From contig CM034236.1 in the NCBI GenBank assembly GCA_019916065.1, positions 59,114,690 to 59,178,689 on the forward strand: a stretch of DNA of 64,000 nt, read 5' to 3'. This DNA comes from Vitellaria paradoxa (Eukaryota > Streptophyta > Magnoliopsida > Ericales > Sapotaceae). Positions 47,411-57,100 of the stretch are shown here, one piece after another. Under the pieces are notes generated by a model. The model ran no database searches. It was not told the DNA's origin and saw only the letters and a program-made list of their open reading frames with translations. Position numbers and translations under genes: made by a program. Numbering within the stretch: the first letter of the stretch is position 1; every line of letters starts with the position of its first letter.

Positions 47411-48953
47411 AGCTGAAATGTTCGTTTAGAGAGAGAGAGAGAGAGAGAGATAAGCGAACGTACTTTAGAGAGAGAAAGCGGGGGTACGGGAACGGATGAT
47501 TGGGCGCTTTGCCTGGAGGCCGGGACGTGGCGATGATAATGAAAAGACAGAAAGGGCCATGCCTATATGAAGAGAAGGTTTGCAAACTAACGCCGACATT
47601 GCAGGACGAACTGGGTAATAATAGAGATATTTTGGGGGTATTATTGGAAAAAGGTGACATTAATTAGAGGCTGTAAATCGCTGTACTGGGCATTTATAAT
47701 CAATGATTCATCGCGGGGAGTCGTGGAAGGTTAGAAGCCCGACCCGTGATTATGATGACGTGGCTTGGTTTGATCCGTTGGGGGAAATTGGGAACGTGGC
47801 CTGCACATGGATCAATAGTTATATTTTGTGATAAAAGAATTTAATTAATTATTTTTTTATAATTTTGATTTTTGAGTAACCAATTAGTTTTTGTGTTCTC
47901 AATTATTATTATTATTTTTTCTATAAACTGCGACTAATTTTCAAGACTCCTACTATTATCTATTGGCGATTAAACACAAAACTTTAATCATAGTTAAATT
48001 TAAAATTAATTTGTATTTTTAATATATTAATTAATTAATTAAAAAATTAATAACAATTACTAGAGTTATTATTTGGTAAAATAACTTAAATAAGTAATGA
48101 GTCAAATATTTTTAAAAACTTTTAAATAATTAGTCTTTTCAAATGATTTTAATTCTACCATAATTCATTACGTTAAATTACTTAAGTTCATCGTAAATTA
48201 ATATTTAAATTAATAAAATTATATTAAACAATTTTTTTAAACAAATAATGATAAAGTTATTGATTTCAAATTTACAAATACAATATATTTGTTTCAAAAT
48301 TAGGCTCACAACAGTAGTATTCTAAGTGAGTGTTTAGAGTTAAATTTGGTAAAAAAAATCTTTAACTTTTTTCAATTTTCTTCAACCTTATTCACACCAA
48401 AAATATGTATTTTTTAATTTTTTACAAATTCTTCACACTTTTCGAAAAATACATCAAATACCTAATTATTCAAAATTTATATACTTTTTATTTTCTTTTA
48501 TCAAAATTTGACACTCCAAACACTCACTAAAACAAATTTAAATTCAAATAAAATAATAAATTACTCGAACTCTGCAGACCGCATGAACAAAACATGTTTG
48601 GCATCAACTCGAAATCTTAGTAAATTAAGGTACACATTTTTTTAATTTTAATTATAATAAAAAATTGAGACCTTTCCTGGTTGGTTTAACTTCAACCGGG
48701 TGCCTCTCCGGTTCAACAAGTCCGGTTCAATTTTTATATAATAGTCAGCCATTATTAATTAATGATTTGGGGAATATGGGCTGATCAACATGCATGCAAC
48801 TCTCACCTCTTTCTGTTATGTTATACCCACAATTTCCCTGTCCTCTTCCTTAGGACCCGTTCTCTTCATCTCCATCTTCTCTCCCCCTCTCCCTCTCCGT
48901 CTCTCCTCTGACTTCCATTTCCACCTTCGGAAGCCCCTGCAATCTATCCTTTG
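47411..48953. other. divergent intergenic region between SDH2 and the NOI gene
   Basis: SDH2 (-) and the NOI gene (+) are transcribed away from each other. The SDH2 leader carries a (CT)n tract at about 47429-47451, and a TATA-like CTTCATATAGG (minus strand, about 47562-47572) lies 150 bp upstream of its ATG. The NOI side has a CT-rich leader at about 48880-48920. Between them is AT-rich DNA with a 202-bp MITE at 48326-48527. Confidence 0.6.
48326..48527. mobile_element. Tourist/PIF-Harbinger-type MITE with TAA target duplication
   Basis: Left end GTGAGTGTTTAGAGT; right end inverts to GTGAGTGTTTGGAGT. It is flanked by TAA at 48323-48325 and 48528-48530, the 3-bp TWA duplication typical of PIF/Harbinger. 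It is 202 bp, non-coding, in the SDH2-NOI intergenic region. Confidence 0.75.
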
Positions 48954-49987
48954 ATGGCATCGGTAAGTTTAAAAGCCTCGTTTGCTTTAAGTCGGATTAT
49001 ACATTGTAATTATTTAACTTGATTCCATCGTATAATCTTATCAATGAAGACAAAATTTAGGACTTTTGACGATTTCGATGATAATGCTTACGAATTTCTT
49101 AATAAATTGATTTTTACATCGTGATTTTAATTATGTTCAGTAATCATAATTTCAATTATTTCAGCCTAAAAAACTAAATTAAACATTCTAAATATTATTC
49201 AGAACCAAGTTCAAGCTGATGTTTTTCTTTTTTTCTTCTTATTTTTAGATTGTTAAAGGTTTTCTTGAAGGTAGATGTTTAATTAACAACATAATTTTTT
49301 TTATTTTTTTTGTATTTTTCCTCGCATCTAAAGCATGTCACAGGTTTAATGAATTAGATTATTTTGTATAAATGAACTTAATATGCCATATTATAAGAAC
49401 AATAATGTTATGGTATGTGGCTCAATCGCATTTAACCAATTAATTGTTGATTTGAGTAAATTCGACTTAAAAGTTAGATGAATTCCACATGAATCCCACA
49501 CAAATGAACAATCGGAATGAGTCGTATCTAACCAATCTTAATTGTTAATTTTTGGATAAATTTGACATGAAATTTAATTAAATCCCACACAAATGAACAA
49601 CTCGAATTTCACCAATTGCAATACCCACAAATGTAGATGTTAAATCTAAATGTTGTAATTTGGTGGTGAAGCAGGATAGAGGCAGGCCTTTGCCCAAGTT
49701 TGGTGAGTGGGATGTGAACAACCCAGCCTCCGCAGATGGTTTTACGGTGATATTTGCCAAGGCTAGAGATGAGAAGAAAACCAGTGGAACTGCTGCCCAA
49801 CAACCACCCTCACAGGGCAATGCCAATCAGCCAGACCAAAATTATCAGCCTCCCCCAGTGGTAAGATCCTATAATATTCAAACCCCGCCATTTTTTTCCC
49901 CCTCAAGAAAAATAATATAAAAATTTGTTAACAGCAATTAATGGTTAGAAGTTTTTGTAGGAGAAGAAAAGATTCTGTTGTTTCTGA
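48954..49987 (+). CDS. NOI (nitrate-induced) / RIN4-type short peptide
   Basis: Three exons: 48954-48962 (only ATG GCA TCG), 49672 or 49675-49860, and 49961-49987; 73 or 74 aa. Exon 2 gives the NOI/AvrRpt-cleavage signature [20 protein letters not shown] followed by [12 protein letters not shown]. In the immune regulator RIN4 the PxFGxW motif is the site cut by bacterial AvrRpt2. The middle is Gln/Pro-rich. The tiny last exon encodes EKKRFCCF and a stop, a basic-plus-Cys tail like those S-acylated to hold NOI proteins at the plasma membrane. The exon 2 acceptor is a tandem AAG-CAG, adding or dropping one Gln. The 9-nt first exon is supported by its consensus donor (TCG/GTAAGT). Confidence 0.88.
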
Positions 49988-51160
49988 AACCTTGCTGTTC
50001 TTCAAGCTGTCAATTGTACTTTCATTTTTTCACCAAGAGCAAGGTGACACTGATACCAGCCCCTACTGCACTGTGGCTCATGGGTTCTCTGGATTCTCAC
50101 TTCTCAATTATAGTTAATTGACACTTTCGACTATCAAACAATAGGGGGCAATAGATTTTATGCTCAAACGATTTTTACTACAATGAAGAATCCAGCTGGA
50201 AATATATACATATATGTATGTCGAAAAACATAAATACATTGCTTAATTTCCAGATTTTTTTTTTTTTTAATGATTGAAGATTATATGTTCCCTTCACTTT
50301 GTTATTTTGCAGTGCATCAGACAACTGTGTAATTAAATTGTTATCTTTCCAACAAAATTCAGTCCATAATCTATTTTTCAGTCAATTTTTGACTCCAATT
50401 TTACTAACCGTCTACAATTTCAAAACAAAACAATGGACAAGAGTCTCCCAGTTTTGCATCCCCCCTTTATTTTTTAAGGTCAAAGAAGCTGCCTTGCTGT
50501 TTAGTATCATCATTGTTTTGGTAAATACAACCAGACACACCAAGACAAAATTAAATCTTGTATTAATTTTTACCTTCTCAATTTACTGTAAAGTTAAAAA
50601 AAAAAAAAAAGAAGACAATTATGCCTTTTGAATTCCATACAAAACCTTCCAATTTAGGTCATTTACATACTAGTAAGATGCAATGGCATTCAGAAAGCAG
50701 GAAACACTAAAGAAAGCAACCAGCCATCCAACAACTCTATTCATACAAGACTACCAATCTTCATGAGCCTTTATATTTATTAACACCAAAGATACATATC
50801 ATGTTATATTTTACTTTACCTCACTTCCATTCAGAGGCCAAATATTATAGGAAATTCCATTAATTTTCCTAATCTTTAACTATTATTATTGTTGTTATTA
50901 TTTTTTGGTACGTAAAGAAGAGCAAACAAATTATAAATAGTTCTAGTGCAGCCCAGAAAAGTTCATCCAATGCACAACAGCTTGGGTAGTCACAAATTAA
51001 AAAGGTTAAAAAAAACAAAAACCAAAAACAAAATCTTTCCTAACTAAAGAGGTTGCTTTGGGATTTGGAAACAAAAACTCTATACCGAATGCTGGATGGA
51101 TTATAGCCTCACCTCAATCCCTGCCGTCGTAGTTCCTGCTAGAGCTGTAGGGTTGCTACC
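49988..51160. other. spacer between convergent NOI and CCCH genes
   Basis: AT-rich DNA that starts with the 3' UTR of the NOI gene. A frame at 50299-50631 shows no domain and poor codon composition, and I take it as chance. From about 50900 it probably contains the 3' UTR of the CCCH gene. Nothing else recognised. Confidence 0.5.
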
Positions 51161-54100
51161 TTATGGAGACTTCAAAACAGACCCAACTGGAGTTGAACTT
51201 TTATTCACAGGATGGTCAAACAAACAGGCGCGTCCATACTTACAAATGCCAAACTGTTCATAATGCCAGCAAATTTGTTTACCCTGAATAAAGTGACATG
51301 AAAGTTATAAGCAAAGCACAGGAAGATCATATATTTTGCTCTTTTCTAATATTTAAACATTTTCTTCTTTTTAGCAGCTGACCCCACCTAGTGGAAAAAG
51401 GCTTGGTTTGGTTTGGTTTGGTTTGGTTTGGTTTTCTTCTTTTTAGCAAAAGACACACAACTTATAATTTTCAACAACGTGAACCGAGTACGGTAAATAG
51501 ATAAATAAACAGGTAAAAGAGCGTATTAAAATGTAAATCTTGTTTACTCATTTTTAAATCATGTAAGCAAACACACATTTTCTAATCCAAACGAGCGGAT
51601 AAACTTCCATATTAGATTAGAAACTTGGCATGAGGAACAGAAAAAATTTGAATACGTTGTGTCCTATAAGTGCTGAAGTTGCTGCAGCCAATAAGCAACA
51701 AAATTGTAAACTTACAGGTCTTAGAGGCAGGCCCTTATCACTCAAAGCACAATCTTCTCTGGGGGCTTGGATCTTTGGGTGGTGATACTTGCATGCAGAT
51801 CTAAATTTACAATCCCCGGTTTTCATGAAGTAATCACACTCAGGTTGACCTGGTCGTTCAGGGAATTCTTTAAACCGGCTAGGACCATCAGCTTTTACCA
51901 GAAGACTTTTACCCACCAGAGCTGAATGAGGATGTATTGCCTTCTCCTCTAGAAAAATGGGGGCCTAACAAATGGACAGGCAGTATAAGGGAGAGCGATA
52001 TATATTGAAAAATATAATGTCAATTGCCCACCCAAGCCCATACGCAGGCATGCGACCTCGTGCACGTGTTCATGTGCACATAAAGGATGAGACCCAACTA
52101 TAAAATAAAAACATAAGGAAATATTGTACATACGTGATTGGATCGCACATTTATGCTGAAGAGAACCAAGGTTTGTGATTTCATTTTTCTGCCCCTACTA
52201 GGTGTTTGTGCTGTCCGCACGAGGAAATGGTCAAGTCAATAGATACAGTAAGTTTAAGGTTCATTTTTTTTTGTTTGGGGGGGGGGGGAGGGAGCTGCAG
52301 CATTTTTCATTGTAGATTTTTTTCGTCTTACATAACTTTTGTTTCACCAATTTTTTTTTTTTTTTTTTTTTCATTTGGTAGTTTTTAGGCATGTTATTCA
52401 CATTCATTAAAAAAAAAAGCTTCAAAACAGGAAAATTCACGCATGTGCTTTTTTTTTTTTTTTTTTTCAGAGCTAGCATTGTTCTTACATACATGAATTT
52501 TTCTATTTTTAATCTTTTTTTTCATTTTTTTTTTTTTTTTTGATGAATGTGAATAACATGCCTAAAAGCTAACAAACAAATAATAATAATAATAATTTTG
52601 GTGAGAAAAAAGCCATATAAGACGGAAAAAAATTGAAACACTCAAACTAAGCCTAGAACTTTCATTCTTCAACAAAATATTAGGCAACAAACAAGTGTCA
52701 TTCAAAACCACCACCCAATGTTTTGTTAAGTAGTTTTCTTCAGCATTATCTTAAGCAAGAAACTACCACCAGTTTTAGCTCGGGTATACCTCCAGCCACA
52801 ACCAAAGGGAGTGTGGTGTGGTCCTGTGGGTTCAACTCCAGTGGGTTCAACTCCAGGCAAGGACATGGGTGCAAGTGTCTCAGCAAGGAAAATATGAAAA
52901 TTGAGCAGTATAGTAATAATGATTTGACTGAAAATTTCACAGAAATATACCACTTGCTTTCTTAAGATTAATAAGATTAGAGGCCCTTGGATCTGAGGTT
53001 TGCACTACTCCCCTAGCCCCCCACCCCGCCCCCAAAAAATTAAATAAACAAATAAAATCCTTTCTGCACAAAGCTAGGTGCTTTGTGTTTATACTGGGAG
53101 AAAAGTCAATTTGGGTAGTATGATAAGTATATGTGGCCTATCTGTTTCAATGGGCAGAAAAAAGCATTCAACCCAAACTAGGGCTACCTGATACCGGTTC
53201 CATTCAGGAGTTTGCAGTGCCCCTGGAGGAAGGAAATGCTCTGTAGCCATGTAAGAAGGGTGGTTATCCTGGTAAGGAACAGCTTTATTAGATAGCATTG
53301 GTGAAGACCAGGATGCTTGAGCTGGTTGTGATGCCCCTGATACTCTTGATGGAATATACACAATATCATTTCCAGAATGAAGGCCATATTGGCCAATAGA
53401 TTCATTGCTAGGGGATGAGTTATGAGGACCATAAGCTCCTACAGCAGTAGGATCAGGATGATGAAACTTGCAGCGAGCTCCATATCCACAGGAACCAGTT
53501 CTCATGTAGAAGGGACACTCTTTCTCTCCCTGGTTCAGAAGACAATGCGATCAACTTCAGGATATAACTCTTATTTATGAGCATGAATTAACTTTGCATG
53601 CCATTTGTGTGAAAAATAGAAATACAGTAACATTAGCAAAAATAATCAAAAATCAAAATTTGGAAGGAATAAGTATTACCAATCGAATCGGTAAACCTAG
53701 AAAATTAAGCTCCGGAGGTACAATTTCAGACTCATCTTTTAAGTGATTGTATCTACAAGATTTCCCGTACTTGCACCCTCCTGGCGTGAGGTAATACTGC
53801 AGCAAGAAATAAAACAACAATAAACACAGTATCTTTCGAATCACAAAATATGAATATACAAATGAATGAGCTGCAATCATAGATTATAATACACTACATA
53901 AGTATAAACATATATAGCTAAGAAGGCTAAAAAAAAAAGTATCGTATTTCATTAAAAAGGAAGAAATGGAGAAGATGGGTTTTGTAATAAAGCATTTTAC
54001 ACTCTAAAGTAATATTAAATAAAAATGGGTAAAAGGATAATAAAAAAATAAAAACAAAATTGTTGAATAGGAGTTTTTTTATTTCAATAACTAATTGTTA

Positions 54101-57100
54101 AAAAAGACAGAAAAAGAAATAGAGACCAAAACATGAAAACGTACATTAAGGTATTTGATTAATTAAAGAAACAAAATGAGTGCACGGAGAGAGAGTGTGT
54201 ATCCCTGTGTTTATTTTAGAAAGTATAGTGGACTAAAATTAAAGATAACAATATTTAAATTGCATTTATATTCTTTTAACTCTCAAGTTTTTATAATGTC
54301 AAATTATATAAATATCAATTGCTTTATTTGATCCAATATGACTCATTTTTAATTGATTTAGTCATATTATAGAATGTGTACATAAACTACAAATGTAGAA
54401 ATAATAATAAAAAAAAAACACCTTAAACAAGAGAAAATATAAAGTTTGGATTGGATAAAATTGGAAACTAAATCAGGATCCTACGACCGTATGATGATTT
54501 TAACAACAATTCAACTACAATCCTAATTTTTCTTTTCTGCTTTAATTTATTTTATTCATATACAATATTATTCAATTCCATAGTTCCTGTTAACTCAATC
54601 AGATGTTGAATATTTTTGCTTGCCATTAAAATATTAGGCTAGAATGAGAAAATTGTAGGTTTTCCTAATTCCCTTTAGTTGAATTATTTTCTTTAATTAT
54701 AATCTTCATTGGATTAGTTAGTAGTGGACACTATTTTCATACTCTTCCCATGCCCATTCCCATGTGTTTTATTCTGGACAGAATTCCTTAAGTCAACCTT
54801 CTTGCATTATGGTCATGGATTATGCCGTCAAACAACTGACACTAATCTTAATTTTGAAAAGAATTTACAGCATTTGCAATTACAACAACCAGTCAAGCAA
54901 TACTTTTGAGGGACAATAGAAAAGATTCGGTCTGTTTTTATTTTATTTTATTTTTTCTTTTTCTGGATAAATACAGATTTGATCTGGTTATTAGCAAGGT
55001 GCATATGGGGGGTATGGATGGTTTCAAGCTACTGAAGCTGGTTCATCTTGAGTTGGACCTGCCTGTCATTAGCAAGCAAGCATCCCTTCTCTGCTCATTC
55101 ATATAGCACATCGTGTAGGATTTGTCATTCAAAAACATAAATTTCTTTATTTCTTATATTGTACAGGTCGTACAACATATAGCTATTGAATCATAGATTT
55201 TTAACTTTGTTTAATGTACCACTGCTGTCAGCAAACAGATACTAAACTTGTGATGAAGGTGATTACTAACAGTGCTTGTGACTATTTTAGTGAAACATGT
55301 TTGAATTGAGGAGCACAGGAACACATGGACACGTAATCAGAAAGACGAAGTTTGATTCCAAGTACCAAAACAAATCCCTTATTCAAGACAAAGCTCAACA
55401 AGGTGAAAGGAAGGTGGAAAAGGCCCTGCACCTGGTAATGAATGTAATAATGGGAAGCTCATTAGAAAGATCAAGGTCAAGGAAGACTACGGTGAACAGA
55501 ATGTGTAGGTGATTCGTGCCACGATAGTCGTACCCTAGCCGCCCACTCCTAGCGTCCCCGCAGCAAACTCCTGTAGGGGCATACTAGACACCCTTTCCAT
55601 GGGAATCCCTTCCCCCCAAATATCTTCCTTTTAGGCACCCCCGTCCATGGGGGCATTATGGATCCCTTGGCGTCAATCTAGTCCAAGAACGTTTTGGGCC
55701 CTGCCATTGGACGTTGTCGCGGCCCCCATTCCCTTCAGTCACACCATATTACCTCCAAGCGAGACCTTGCCATGAGTGCCTCCCAAGCTCCAACACTTAG
55801 CCACAAGGGAAAGAACCTCATCACCTGGTTAGAAGCAAGGTCCAAGGAAACACCCCCCCCCCAAGGGTATTGCTCTCTTATGAGGGCCCGAGTAAGGGGC
55901 CTCATAATCACACACTCACTCGAGGGACTATCCGAGGCTGAGAGCTTGGTGGATAGAGTTAAGGGATCAATCGAGACTCTCTCAACCAATCTAGAGGGAG
56001 ACGGCAAATCGACCAGCATCCCAACTCATACAGTATGACCACGATCTATGTACCTCCTGACTACATGAGGATGCCCAACGCTATTGGGTCAGATCATCCT
56101 TCTGAGCCTCCCCCTATATGTAACCCATTCGTTTATCTTGGACTCTCTCTCTCTCTCTCTCTCTCTCTTCATTCACCCATTTGAACTTTTCACCAAACCC
56201 AAGCTTTGCTCCGGTGCTTACTCAATCTAGACCAGCCCAACTCTCACCCAGTTCATCTCTAGCGAATCCTGCCAGAAATGACGATCATAATTGTTCCCAA
56301 ACAATTAAAAAATCCATTCAAGACTAATCATCCATATAATAGAGATGAAAGTGAGGATCTAGCAACCAAGAATTAGTCTCGTCTTGTGTAGCCTATAGAG
56401 TTTCATTGGAATTTTTTTTTATAATTAATATTAGTGTCAATTGTTTGACAACAAAACCACCATAAGGGGTTTGCAAAACCAATCTAGAACCAAATAAACC
56501 AAAAGTTCCATTTTCAATTCTTTGGTTTGGTTTGGTTAATTTTGTTTTTGGTTCGGTTCAGTAATTTTTTTAGACCTGAATTATATTTCAATTTGATTCC
56601 AATTCTTTTATTTCTAGTGCGAAAGTACAAACATAAATTAGAAATTAGATATTTATATATATAATACGATTTTGGTTAATATAATAAATTTGTAAAAAAA
56701 AAAGATATTTATATATAAAAACATGATTTTGGTTAATTAAGTTCTACCCAGAACCGAACCCAATTATTTCTATTAATTTGGTTCGGTTTCCTACCTTCTA
56801 TTTGGACAATTAAATTCCTTTTATTAAGGAACTAAAATAATTTAGACAATTCAAATAGAACCAAAAATCGAATAATCACCCCCACCTGCAGCCATAATAA
56901 AAGAAGATTGACTTAAAGTATTCTGTCTAGAACAAAACACATAGTAATAGGCATAGGAAGAGTGAGAAAACAATGTCCACTACTATATTTATTTTTTTTT
57001 TTTTCATAAATAATAGAGTCCACCACTAATAAATCCAATGAAGATCATAATTAAAGAAAATAATTCAATTACATTAACGGAGATCATAAAAAATAGCAAT

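Noticed and set aside
50299..50631. 110-aa plus frame, including a possible alternative last exon of the NOI gene at 50314 (CIRQLCN)
   Set aside because: The exon at 49961 encodes the expected basic-Cys tail EKKRFCCF and is closer; the long frame is AT-rich and featureless.
51617..51715. Extension of CCCH exon 5 to a stop in the intron
   Set aside because: A consensus donor (CCT/GTAAGT) at 51715 leads to an exon that completes the fifth zinc finger.
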